Positions 24,752-31,743 of a DNA stretch of 36,205 nucleotides are shown piece by piece. Source of the stretch: an uncultured Clostridia bacterium (GTDB lineage Bacteria > Bacillota > Clostridia > Christensenellales > UBA1242). Within the stretch, counting starts at the first letter, position 1, and every line of letters begins with the position of its first letter. The stretch lies in contig CALVOB010000060.1 of the NCBI GenBank assembly GCA_944350095.1, positions 1 through 36,205 of the forward strand. The letters are read 5' to 3'. The notes below the pieces were generated by a model. The model was given only the letters and a program-made list of their open reading frames with translations, had not been told where the DNA came from and did not search any database. A program made the translations under genes and the position numbers.

Positions 24752-25025
24752 AATATGTGTTAAGTGTGGTTGCGAAGTAAAAAATAGAAATGTAAATCAA
24801 AACAGCAATGAAGGATTAGATACTGCAATAAAAATTTTTATGATTTTATCATGCGTGGCATGGGCATTTTTTATAATACCTTTGGCTTGGATTATTCCAA
24901 TGACTGTTGTTGCTTCTAATAAAATGAAAAATAACGAGCCTATTGGTACTGGCTTTAAAATTTGTACGCTAATATTTGTAAATACTATTGCTGGCATTTT
25001 ATTACTTATAAGAAATGAAAAATAA
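24705..25025 (+). CDS. Zinc-ribbon membrane protein (one ribbon, two membrane helices)
   Basis: This 106-residue protein opens with a zinc ribbon of two CxxC knuckles, CEKCG (4-8) and CVKCG (18-22). After a polar linker come two hydrophobic helices (about 41-66 and 81-103). The predicted form is a small membrane protein with a cytoplasmic zinc finger. It is preceded by a strong promoter and two ribosome-binding-like stretches (AAGGAG and AGGGGT). The next gene is a paralog whose first 47 bases differ from this one at a single position. Function unknown; such proteins are widespread in clostridia. Confidence 0.75.
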   Translation: MKYCEKCGAEMHDEAVICVKCGCEVKNRNVNQNSNEGLDTAIKIFMILSCVAWAFFIIPLAWIIPMTVVASNKMKNNEPIGTGFKICTLIFVNTIAGILLLIRNEK

Positions 25026-25113
25026 ATATAAGTATTTTTAAAATTATTTTTAAAGAATAAAATAAGTTGTATAATTATTTTGTGAAACGAAATGTAATTT
25101 TAAAAGGGATAAA

Positions 25114-25160
25114 ATGAAATATTGTGAAAAATGTGGTTCAGAGATGCACGATGAAGCAGT
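25114..25160 (+). repeat. 47-bp coding direct repeat, copy 2
   Basis: Second copy of the repeat at 24705-24751. Beyond it the genes diverge, mostly at third codon positions at first. Confidence 0.85.
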
Positions 25161-25632
25161 TATGTGTGTAAAATGTGGAAATATGACCAGTAATAACCAA
25201 AATTCAAAACCAAAGGTGGAAACAACTGAAAAATATTGCACAAAATGTGGGGGAAAAGTTTCTTCAGAAAGCACTATCTGTGTTCATTGCGGTTGCCTGT
25301 TGGGTAAAAATGTTTTTTCAAGCAAAAATAATGATTCAATTACAGCAATAAAAGTTTTTTTAAACATAACAATTTTTCTATCAGTAATATATATTGGAAT
25401 TCAGGTTGGGTTATTAATTTATTTTTTTGCAGTAAATAAAACATATTTGTTAATGCCATATATTGTTTACATGTGTGTAGGATTAATATTTTCAATTGTT
25501 AATATGGCATTGTCTGACATTGCATTAAAAAAAATAGAGAAAAAGCAACCTTTTAATGTTGGCTTTAAAATATGTATATTACTGTTTGCAAATTTAATTG
25601 CCGGCATTTTATTGCTTGTAAATGAAGATTAA
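25114..25632 (+). CDS. Zinc-ribbon membrane protein (two ribbons, membrane helices)
   Basis: This 172-residue paralog of the upstream gene has two zinc ribbons: CEKCG/CVKCG at the start and CTKCG/CVHCG about 35 residues later. Three hydrophobic segments fill the second half. Its C-terminal segment (GFKICILLFANLIAGILLL) closely matches that of the upstream protein (GFKICTLIFVNTIAGILLL). The near-identity of the 5' ends of the two genes indicates a recent tandem duplication or gene conversion. A TATAAT at 25070-25075 without a good -35 could start a separate transcript. It converges on murC. Confidence 0.75.
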   Translation: MKYCEKCGSEMHDEAVMCVKCGNMTSNNQNSKPKVETTEKYCTKCGGKVSSESTICVHCGCLLGKNVFSSKNNDSITAIKVFLNITIFLSVIYIGIQVGLLIYFFAVNKTYLLMPYIVYMCVGLIFSIVNMALSDIALKKIEKKQPFNVGFKICILLFANLIAGILLLVNED

Positions 25633-25690
25633 AATTTCAAACAAAGACTAAAAGCAGTAAATCAATTTTTTGATAGGTAAGTTAAAAGTT

Positions 25691-26983
25691 TTAAAAATTA
25701 TTATTTTTAAACATTTCACCAAGTTCGTTAATATTTCCAGCGCCAAGAATAAGCAAGGTTTCCTTGCCTGTTAGGCGCTCTTTTATTTTTCTGTACGCAC
25801 TATTCATGCTTGAATGATAATAAGAGTTTTCAAGCAATTCGGATAAATGTTTTGCACTACCATCAAAATCAAAACTTTCTCTTGCACTATATGTTTTAAT
25901 TATGTGTACTTCGTCTGCAAGCCTTAATGCAGATAAAAATTCGTGTAGAAGAGTTTTAGTTCTTGAATAAGTGTGAGGTTGAAAAGCAACTATAATTTTA
26001 TTTTTTGTAAATTTTTTAGTGGATTGTATTATTTTTTTTATTTCGGTTGGGTGATGAGCATAATCGCACACGATTAAACTAGGGTATTCTCTTATAATTT
26101 CATATCTTCTTTTTACGCCTTTATAAGTTAGCAAGGCTTGGTAAATTTTAGAAAATGGAATTTTATATAAAAGTGCAACGCAAATTGCGGATAGAGAATT
26201 TAACACATTATGTTTTCCTATTGCATTTAAATAGATTTTGCCCAGATATTTTTCATTAGAAAATAAATCGTAGCCATATTTTCCATTTCCTAGGTGGGAA
26301 ATATTTTTTGCTTGAACAAAAAATTTACTTGTATACGCTAAATATCTTTTTTTATCTACTTTTATGCATAGCTTAGACTGTTCTTCAAACTTTTTAAAGC
26401 TCTTTTTAACATTAGAAAAGCTTTTAAAAAAGTCTAGATGTTCTGGCTCGATATTTAAAATTATTGATGTTGTAGGGTATAGATTTAAAAACGAGTTTTT
26501 ATATTCACACGCTTCCGTAATGAAATATTTTTTATTGCCTCTTAAAAGATTGCTATTAAAATAATTAGATATACCCCCAATATGAACGGTAGGATTTTTG
26601 TTCGCTTGTATAAATATTTCCGCTATCATTTCTGTGGTGGAAGTTTTCCCGTGTGCTCCACTTATAGCTATAACATTTTTGTAGGTTTTAGCTATTTCTC
26701 CTAAAAGTTCTGCCCGTGTTTTTATTTTAACTCCTCTTAAAACGGCCTCTTTTATTTCTGGATTATCTTCATTTATAGCACCTGATACAATTACAAAATC
26801 AGCGCTTCGCAAGTTAGAATGCTTGTGACCATAATAAACATCTATACCTTCGCTTTCTAGTTTCTTTGTAATTAGGCTTGGTTTTAAATCTGAGCCACTA
26901 ACAAAGTTGCCTTCTTTTTTTAGTTCTATGGCAAGAGCACTCATGCTAATACCGCCAATTCCTATAAAATGATAGCTTTTCAT
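25691..26983 (-). CDS. murC: UDP-N-acetylmuramate--L-alanine ligase
   Basis: MurC adds L-alanine to UDP-MurNAc, the first peptide step of peptidoglycan synthesis. The 430-residue protein carries the N-terminal nucleotide motif FIGIGGISMSALA, the ATP-binding SGAHGKTSTT (108-117), and the C-terminal DYAHHPTEI. Length is slightly below the usual 450-460. No Shine-Dalgarno sequence precedes the ATG; the upstream bases are TATTATAG, so the message may have little or no leader. It stands alone rather than in a mur cluster. Confidence 0.93.
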   Translation of the reverse strand: MKSYHFIGIGGISMSALAIELKKEGNFVSGSDLKPSLITKKLESEGIDVYYGHKHSNLRSADFVIVSGAINEDNPEIKEAVLRGVKIKTRAELLGEIAKTYKNVIAISGAHGKTSTTEMIAEIFIQANKNPTVHIGGISNYFNSNLLRGNKKYFITEACEYKNSFLNLYPTTSIILNIEPEHLDFFKSFSNVKKSFKKFEEQSKLCIKVDKKRYLAYTSKFFVQAKNISHLGNGKYGYDLFSNEKYLGKIYLNAIGKHNVLNSLSAICVALLYKIPFSKIYQALLTYKGVKRRYEIIREYPSLIVCDYAHHPTEIKKIIQSTKKFTKNKIIVAFQPHTYSRTKTLLHEFLSALRLADEVHIIKTYSARESFDFDGSAKHLSELLENSYYHSSMNSAYRKIKERLTGKETLLILGAGNINELGEMFKNNNF

Positions 26984-27063
26984 CTATAATATTTATGTAA
27001 AATTGTAAACTTTTGATAAAATCTCTTTAAATTATTTGCTTTTTTAATGTAAAACTATTAAAA

Positions 27064-27069
27064 TATAAT
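27064..27069 (+). promoter_or_regulatory. -10 box of the spoVG promoter
   Basis: A perfect TATAAT. The corresponding -35 region (27041-27046, TTTTTA) is weak, which suggests an activated or alternative-factor promoter. Confidence 0.4.
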
Positions 27070-27102
27070 CAGCTTGAAAAGCAAATACTTAAAAAGGAAG
27101 GT

Positions 27103-27114
27103 ATGAACTCTTGA
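27103..27114 (+). promoter_or_regulatory. Three-codon mini-ORF overlapping the spoVG start
   Basis: ATG AAC TCT TGA lies directly after the ribosome binding stretch AAGGAAGG. Its TGA overlaps the TTG start of spoVG (TTGA at 27111-27114). The ribosome binding site spacing is far too short for the ATG (about 1 base) but good for the TTG (about 9 bases), so the mini-ORF may be incidental or may tune initiation. Confidence 0.4.
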
Positions 27115-27386
27115 AAATTTCAGACATCAGAATTAGGCTAGTTAAAAAAGATGACGGAAAGCTCAAAGCTGTTGCTTCAATTACAATTGACGAGTGCTTT
27201 GTTGTTCACGACATCAAAGTCATTGAGGGAAATGAAGGTCCATTTATCTCAATGCCTAGTAGAAAGACTCCTGACGGCGAATACAAAGACATCGTTCACC
27301 CAATCAACACTGAAACGCGTGAAATGATTCGTGATGCTGTTTTGGAAGCTTACAAAAAAGCAGAGAGCGAAGCAGTTGAAGCTTAA
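27111..27386 (+). CDS. spoVG: Septation/sporulation regulator SpoVG, RNA/DNA-binding protein
   Basis: SpoVG is a small nucleic-acid-binding regulator conserved in Firmicutes. The 91-residue protein matches from the start, [26 protein letters not shown], through [21 protein letters not shown] to a helical tail. The start is a TTG at 27111, 9 bases after AAGGAAGG. The gene is visibly richer in C and G than its neighbours (for example ATCAAAGTCATTGAGG), as expected for a highly expressed gene with selected codons. It has its own -10 box and a strong terminator, so it is monocistronic. Confidence 0.95.
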   Translation: MKISDIRIRLVKKDDGKLKAVASITIDECFVVHDIKVIEGNEGPFISMPSRKTPDGEYKDIVHPINTETREMIRDAVLEAYKKAESEAVEA

Positions 27387-27400
27387 ATCTGTTTTAAACT

Positions 27401-27434
27401 AAAAACTTGAAGGAAAGCCCTTCAAGTTTTTTTA
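27401..27434 (+). terminator. Rho-independent terminator of spoVG
   Basis: Ten-base-pair stem AACTTGAAGG / CCTTCAAGTT with loop AAAGC, then a T run. Confidence 0.9.
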
Positions 27435-27544
27435 TATATTAGTTATTGAATAATTGGTTGACTATTTTACAGAACGCTCCTTATAAATTAAAAAAATCTT
27501 TAAATAAACCACCTAATAATATATAGACTTAAATTTAAGCAAAT

Positions 27545-27573
27545 TTGACAATTAAAGAATAATATGGTATATT
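27545..27573 (+). promoter_or_regulatory. Promoter of the DHH phosphoesterase gene
   Basis: TTGACA (27545-27550), a 17-bp spacer and TATATT (27568-27573), 11 of 12 consensus bases. Expected transcript start near 27580, only 11 bases before the ribosome binding site at 27591. Confidence 0.8.
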
Positions 27574-27590
27574 CAATAGTCTTCTTTTTC

Positions 27591-27604
27591 AAGGAGGAAT
27601 TATA
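27591..27604 (+). promoter_or_regulatory. Perfect ribosome binding site followed by an ATA codon
   Basis: AAGGAGG (27591-27597) is followed by four bases and then ATA (27602-27604), in frame with the DHH gene. The nearest standard start, TTG 27632, is 34 bases from this site and has nothing suitable of its own. The spacing is the same as at the TPR-like gene (GGAGG, four bases, ATG 4424). Confidence 0.5.
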
Positions 27605-27631
27605 GAAAAGGAAAAACGCTCGCTTAAATAT

Positions 27632-28645
27632 TTGAAAACTCAAATTGAAAGAAGCGAAAGGATTGCGTTAATTGCGCATGAAAATCCTGATACAGATGCG
27701 TTGGCATCGCTTGTATCATTAAAAAAGATAATTGAAAGAAATTTTGATAATAAAGTTGTAGATATATTTGCTCAAACGGACAAATTAGACGAAATTAATA
27801 AACCATTATTAAAAGAAGACACTTTAAATGCTCGTAGGGCAGAAATATACGACTTAGCAATAAGTTTAGATACTCCAAACTTAAAGCGTTTAGGCATATA
27901 TGAAGAAATTTTTACTAGTGCAAAGGACAGCGCTCAAATAGACCATCATAATACTAATGAAAAATTTGCTAATAATAATCTTGTTTATTTTACAAGTTCT
28001 ACAAGTGAAATTATATATTTGATTGCAAAAATAATGAAATTGAAAATTTCAGATGGTATATGCAAAGCCATATATGCAGGCATGATTACAGACACAGCGA
28101 ATTTTACGCAAGGAGCAAAAAGAAAGACTACAATTGGCGTAATAAACGATTTTTTTAATAGAAAACTTGAATTAGATAAAATTGCAGAATATTATTTTAA
28201 AAACAATTCGATATCTAAAAACAAGCTTTTAGAAAAAGCAATTCATTCTATGAAATTCTATTTTGACGGCGGGCTTGCAATTATGAAACTAAACAAACAG
28301 GATTTTTTAGATGTGGGTGCAAAAGCTGGTGATGAGGAAGGTATTGTAAATCAGGGTATAAACACTAAGGGTGTAAACATAGCTTGTATATTTATTAAAA
28401 GAGATAACAATCTTTATTATATTAGTATGCGTGGAAAAGGTGGCGCTAATGTTGCTTCTATCGCTCAAAAATTTGGTGGTGGTGGACATGAAACAATGGC
28501 AGCCTTTACATATCAAGGTAATTTAATGGATATAAAATCCAATTTCTTTAAAGAATGTTATTCTGAGCTTAAAGGTTGTAAAGAAAGGGTTAATGATGAA
28601 AATTTGTTTTTTGATGATGTTGATGAAAATATAACTAGCAAGTAG
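27632..28645 (+). CDS. nrnA: DHH/DHHA1 phosphoesterase (NrnA-like oligoribonuclease / pAp phosphatase)
   Basis: NrnA-type enzymes degrade short RNA oligomers and dephosphorylate pAp in the cytoplasm. The protein has AHENPDTDALAS near its start and the DHH motif DHHNTN (about 103-108), and the DHHA1 domain ends in FGGGGHETMAAF. From the TTG at 27632 it is 337 residues. The frame stays open upstream, and a consensus promoter and perfect ribosome binding site point to initiation at ATA 27602, which would add about 10 residues and give the N-terminal helix usual in this family. The listed start is the conservative one. A terminator follows at 28667. Confidence 0.88.
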   Translation: MKTQIERSERIALIAHENPDTDALASLVSLKKIIERNFDNKVVDIFAQTDKLDEINKPLLKEDTLNARRAEIYDLAISLDTPNLKRLGIYEEIFTSAKDSAQIDHHNTNEKFANNNLVYFTSSTSEIIYLIAKIMKLKISDGICKAIYAGMITDTANFTQGAKRKTTIGVINDFFNRKLELDKIAEYYFKNNSISKNKLLEKAIHSMKFYFDGGLAIMKLNKQDFLDVGAKAGDEEGIVNQGINTKGVNIACIFIKRDNNLYYISMRGKGGANVASIAQKFGGGGHETMAAFTYQGNLMDIKSNFFKECYSELKGCKERVNDENLFFDDVDENITSK

Positions 28646-28666
28646 AAATTTAATAACTGTAAATAA

Positions 28667-28700
28667 AATTGTTGGCAAAATTTGCTAACAATTTTTTGTT
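28667..28700 (+). terminator. Rho-independent terminator of the DHH gene
   Basis: AAATTGTTGGC pairs with GCTAACAATTT (one G-T pair) around AAAATTT, and a long T run follows. Confidence 0.8.
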
Positions 28701-28732
28701 TTTTTTCATATATACACAGCAAGGGGTAAAAT

Positions 28733-29215
28733 ATGTTATTCAGTATCTTTAACTCAGAAAGAAATCTTTTTAGGCTAATAGGTTCTAAAACACCAATGGC
28801 AATCGCTTATGTTAGAGGGAATGAGGCAAATGAAAAAATTAAGGGAAGTGTAAAATTTTATTCAATTCCAGAGGGGACTGTTGTGGTGAGTGAAATATAT
28901 AATCTTCCAGAAACTAAAACAAATTTTTTTGCACAACACATTCATGAAAATGGAACTTGTGAAGGTGATTTTTCTTCTGCGGGCGAACATTACAATCCCA
29001 CAAATTCAGAACATCCTTGTCATGCAGGAGATTTGCCACCTCTTCTTTCTAATAAAGGCTATTCTTGGTCAGCGGTGCTAGATAACAGATTTAATTTAAA
29101 AGATATAATAGGCAAAAGTTACATAATACATGATAGCCCTGACGATTTCCATACTCAGCCGTCAGGCAATTCTGGCACTCGCATAGCTTGCGGGATTATT
29201 GAAAAGCCAAGATAA
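28733..29215 (+). CDS. sodC: Cu/Zn superoxide dismutase, apparently cytoplasmic
   Basis: This enzyme family dismutates superoxide to oxygen and peroxide. The 160-residue protein has the full ligand set: His69 and His71 (HIH), the bridging His86 (GEHYNP), His94, His97 and Asp100 (HPCHAGD), and His133 (YIIHDSP). Arg150 in GTRIACGII guides substrate, and Cys76/Cys153 can form the conserved disulfide. There is no secretion signal or lipobox, which is odd because bacterial Cu/Zn SODs are normally exported. ATG follows AAGGGG. It lies between two terminators and is monocistronic. Some SodC-like proteins lack activity, but all active-site residues are present here. Confidence 0.88.
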   Translation: MLFSIFNSERNLFRLIGSKTPMAIAYVRGNEANEKIKGSVKFYSIPEGTVVVSEIYNLPETKTNFFAQHIHENGTCEGDFSSAGEHYNPTNSEHPCHAGDLPPLLSNKGYSWSAVLDNRFNLKDIIGKSYIIHDSPDDFHTQPSGNSGTRIACGIIEKPR

Positions 29216-29219
29216 TTTA

Positions 29220-29250
29220 TAAGCCGGCACAAAAAGCTGGCTTTTTTATT
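29220..29250 (+). terminator. Rho-independent terminator of sodC
   Basis: AAGCCGGC (29221-29228) pairs with GCTGGCTT (29236-29243) with one wobble, followed by a T run. The tail touches the -35 box of the dnaX promoter. Confidence 0.8.
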
Positions 29251-29278
29251 TGTAAAACAAAGTAAAATGTGGTATTAT
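29250..29278 (+). promoter_or_regulatory. dnaX promoter giving a leaderless transcript
   Basis: TTGTAA (29250-29255), a 17-bp spacer and TATTAT (29273-29278). Only six bases separate the -10 box from the ATG at 29285, so the normal transcript start falls on the start codon itself. No ribosome binding site exists. Confidence 0.65.
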
Positions 29279-29284
29279 GCTTTT

Positions 29285-30391
29285 ATGGAATATCAAGCAC
29301 TGTATAGAAAATATAGACCTAAAACCTTTTCTGAAGTAATAGGGCAGGACCATATAACAAAAACACTAGAAAACCAAGTTATATCAGGAAAAATATCTCA
29401 TGCCTATCTTTTTACAGGAAGTAGAGGAACAGGAAAAACTAGCACGGCAAAAATTTTTGCCAAGGCAATAAATTGTGAACATAATCAGAATGGTTCGCCT
29501 TGTCTTAGTTGCGGAGTTTGCAAGGCGTTAGACGAACCCTCTAATATTGATATTGTGGAAATAGACGCAGCTTCCAACAATCGTGTTGATGAAGTTAGAG
29601 AAATAAGGGAAAATGTAAAATTTTTACCTGTTACAGGAAAATATAAAGTTTATATTATAGACGAAGTTCACATGCTAACCGATAGTGCTTTTAATGCACT
29701 TCTAAAAACTCTTGAAGAGCCTCCAAAACATGTTGTGTTTATATTAGCTACAACAGAAGTTCATAAAATACCTGCAACAATACTATCTAGATGTATGCGA
29801 TTTGATTTTAAACTTGTACCTGTTGCTACACTTGTTACGCTATTAAAAAATATTTTTAAAAAAGAAAACATAACCTTTGAAGATGAAGCTTTAACTTTAA
29901 TTGCATCTGCGGGGCAAGGGAGCGTTAGAGATACACTATCTGTTGCAGATTGTATTGTGGCTTATACTAATGGAAATATTACTTTAAAATCAGTAATGGA
30001 AGTGCTAGGGTTAAATGAATATAAAAGTGTTGTAGCATTAACGGATAATTTATACGATAAAAACTTAGGAGAATGCTTTAAAATAGTAAATAATGTTTTA
30101 GAAAGCGGTAAAAACATGAGTGTTTTTGCAAAAGATTTAAGCGTACATTTTAGAGATTTGCTTGTAATAAAAACTCTTAGCACTGCAAATGAAATATTAG
30201 GTCTTTCTAATGAAATGTGCAATGCTTATAAAAATCAAGCCGATAGAATGGACGCAAAATGGCTAATAGATTGTTTAAAGAATTTTAGCTCAATAGAGGC
30301 GGAACTTAGATATTCACTTTCGCCTAAAACGCTAGTTGAAACAGCAATAATAAAATGCCTTGGTGAATTTGATGTAAAAAAAAACGATTGA
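29285..30391 (+). CDS. dnaX: DNA polymerase III subunit gamma/tau (zero-frame, gamma-like product)
   Basis: DnaX is the motor of the clamp loader. From ATG 29285 the zero-frame product has 368 residues: Walker A GSRGTGKT (45-52), zinc-binding Cys64, 73, 76 and 79, Walker B YIIDEVHM (123-130), and domain III ending in YSLSPKTLVETAIIKCL. The frame stops at TGA 30389-30391, directly after nine A residues (30376-30384). The -1 frame then continues with the tau-type C-terminal domain, so full-length tau of about 477 residues would need a frameshift or slippage. The ATG 18 bases upstream lies in the promoter spacer. ybaB and recR follow, as in many bacteria. Confidence 0.95.
   Translation: MEYQALYRKYRPKTFSEVIGQDHITKTLENQVISGKISHAYLFTGSRGTGKTSTAKIFAKAINCEHNQNGSPCLSCGVCKALDEPSNIDIVEIDAASNNRVDEVREIRENVKFLPVTGKYKVYIIDEVHMLTDSAFNALLKTLEEPPKHVVFILATTEVHKIPATILSRCMRFDFKLVPVATLVTLLKNIFKKENITFEDEALTLIASAGQGSVRDTLSVADCIVAYTNGNITLKSVMEVLGLNEYKSVVALTDNLYDKNLGECFKIVNNVLESGKNMSVFAKDLSVHFRDLLVIKTLSTANEILGLSNEMCNAYKNQADRMDAKWLIDCLKNFSSIEAELRYSLSPKTLVETAIIKCLGEFDVKKND
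30376..30384 (+). other. dnaX: A9 slippery tract in dnaX (candidate programmed frameshift/slippage site)
   Basis: Zero-frame codons are GTA AAA AAA AAC GAT TGA. The heptamer A AAA AAA fits the X XXY YYZ pattern for -1 ribosomal slippage, and a run of nine A can also cause RNA polymerase slippage. One extra A, or a -1 shift, joins the upstream frame to the frame of the C-terminal domain. I see no strong downstream hairpin or upstream ribosome-binding stimulator, which favours transcriptional slippage. Confidence 0.75.
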
Positions 30392-30717
30392 CGGCGTCTG
30401 AACCATTAAAAGTAAAGACTATTTGGGGAAAAATTGTTCTTTATTTAAGAGAAAACAAAAATGTTGCTCTTCATGTTGTTTGTGGAGATATAACTAATGT
30501 GGAGATTGAAGGAAATAAATTAGTATTAAAGGCAGAAGAACAATATCTTTACGACATGGTAAGTTCGCCAGAAAGTATAGCGGAGATAAAAAAGGCTATA
30601 ATTTGGCAAGGTTTAGATTTAGATATTGAAGTTATCAAATTAAAAAAAGATGATGACCTTGTAGAAGAAGATTTAGCAAAATTAACTAAACTTGGAATTA
30701 AGTTTAGGAAAATATAA
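30382..30717 (+). CDS. dnaX: dnaX tau-specific C-terminal domain, read in the -1 frame
   Basis: This -1 frame segment gives about 111 residues after the slip at the A9 tract. It starts KRLTASEPLK, followed by WGKIVLYLRENKNVALHVVCG, which resembles the C-terminal domain of clostridial DnaX, the part that contacts the polymerase alpha subunit. It has no ribosome binding site, and its only possible start (TTG 30388) sits inside the TGA region of the upstream frame, so it is unlikely to be an independent gene. Good conservation of this domain argues against a recent disabling mutation. A sequencing error in the A-run is the main alternative. Confidence 0.75.
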   Translation, partial: KRLTASEPLKVKTIWGKIVLYLRENKNVALHVVCGDITNVEIEGNKLVLKAEEQYLYDMVSSPESIAEIKKAIIWQGLDLDIEVIKLKKDDDLVEEDLAKLTKLGIKFRKI

Positions 30718-30733
30718 AAAAGGAGAATATTAT

Positions 30734-31063
30734 ATGAACGGATATAGAGGTGGATTTGGTGGCTTTGGAGGTGGAAATCTAGGGGCACTTATGAAACAAG
30801 CACAAAAAATGCAAGAGGAAATGGGAAGAATAAGGGAAGAAATTAATTCTACTGAATTTACAGCAAGTGCGGGTGGCGGAATGGTTGAAGTGGTTATGAC
30901 AGGTGATAGAACTCTTAAAAAAGTTACATTAAAACCCGAAGTTGTTGACCCAGACGATATTGAAATGCTAGAAGATTTAATTGTAGCATCTGTAAATGAT
31001 TGCCTATCTCAAATTTCTAAGGTAGAAAAAGAAAAATTGCCAAGTGCAAACATGGGGATATAA
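30734..31063 (+). CDS. ybaB: YbaB/EbfC family nucleoid-associated protein
   Basis: This 109-residue DNA-binding protein has a Gly/Phe-rich start (MNGYRGGFGGFGGGN), then the YbaB core of LMKQAQKMQEEMGRIREEI, TASAGGGMVEVVMTGD and a helical end. It binds DNA as a dimer and is commonly encoded between dnaX and recR, as here. ATG 30734 follows AAAAAGGAG at the right distance. Its stop overlaps the recR start by one base (TAATG). Confidence 0.93.
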   Translation: MNGYRGGFGGFGGGNLGALMKQAQKMQEEMGRIREEINSTEFTASAGGGMVEVVMTGDRTLKKVTLKPEVVDPDDIEMLEDLIVASVNDCLSQISKVEKEKLPSANMGI

Positions 31064-31656
31064 TGAGAAATTCAGAACCAATAGAAAGACTAATTGCATC
31101 TTTTAGAAACTTGCCAGGGGTTGGTTACAAAACAGCTGAGCGTTATGCTTATTATATAATAGAAGCAGATTCATCTGAGGTAAATGACCTTGTAAAAAAT
31201 ATTATGTCTGCAAAAACGGAAGTTAAATTTTGTAGAGAATGTGGTGGTTATACCAATAAAGATATTTGTTCAATATGTGCATCTAGGAGTGGGGATATAA
31301 TTTGTGTTGTAGCAGAGCCAAAAGATATATCTGTTATGGAAAAGGTTAAAAACTATAACGGTATATATCATGTACTTGGCGGAACATTAAGTCCGCTTGA
31401 AAATAGAGGGCCCGACGACCTTAGAATAAAAGAATTGCTTAGTAGAATAGAAAAATATGGCACAAAAGAAGTTATAATGGCAACCAATCCTGATGTAGAA
31501 GGTGATGCAACTGCAATGTATATAGCAAGACTGCTATCTCCTTTAGGGGTAAAGGTAACTAGAATAGCGCAAGGCATTTCCATGGGAACAGACCTTGAAT
31601 ATGCAGATGAAATAACTCTTACCAAGGCTTTAGAGGCGAGAAGAACAATAAATTAA
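31063..31656 (+). CDS. recR: Recombination mediator protein RecR
   Basis: RecR works with RecO and RecF to load RecA at single-stranded gaps. The 197-residue protein has the HhH region (NLPGVGYKTAERYAYYI, 16-32), a zinc finger with Cys57, 60, 69 and 72, and a Toprim domain with VVAEPKDISVME and TNPDVEGDATAMYIARLL. Length and order are standard. The start shares a base with the stop of ybaB, so translation is coupled. It is the last gene of the dnaX cluster. Confidence 0.95.
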   Translation: MRNSEPIERLIASFRNLPGVGYKTAERYAYYIIEADSSEVNDLVKNIMSAKTEVKFCRECGGYTNKDICSICASRSGDIICVVAEPKDISVMEKVKNYNGIYHVLGGTLSPLENRGPDDLRIKELLSRIEKYGTKEVIMATNPDVEGDATAMYIARLLSPLGVKVTRIAQGISMGTDLEYADEITLTKALEARRTIN

Positions 31657-31691
31657 GCCAAAATATCTTAAAAAAATTTTTAAAAAAGGTA

Positions 31692-31720
31692 TTTACAAAT
31701 ATTAAAAATTGTGGTATAGT
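31692..31720 (+). promoter_or_regulatory. Promoter of the small basic protein gene
   Basis: TTTACA (31692-31697), a 17-bp spacer and TATAGT (31715-31720), each 5/6. The ribosome binding site AGGGAGGA starts 12 bases later. Confidence 0.7.
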
Positions 31721-31743
31721 ACAAGTACTCAAAGGGAGGATAT

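Noticed and set aside
26984..27010. Definite leaderless promoter for murC
   Set aside because: The upstream TATTATAG sits too close to the ATG and no -35 fits at 16-18 bp, so I only note the absence of a ribosome binding site.
30388..30717. Independent small gene downstream of dnaX
   Set aside because: No ribosome binding site, overlap with the dnaX stop, and the sequence matches the DnaX C-terminal domain, so it is treated as the tau extension.
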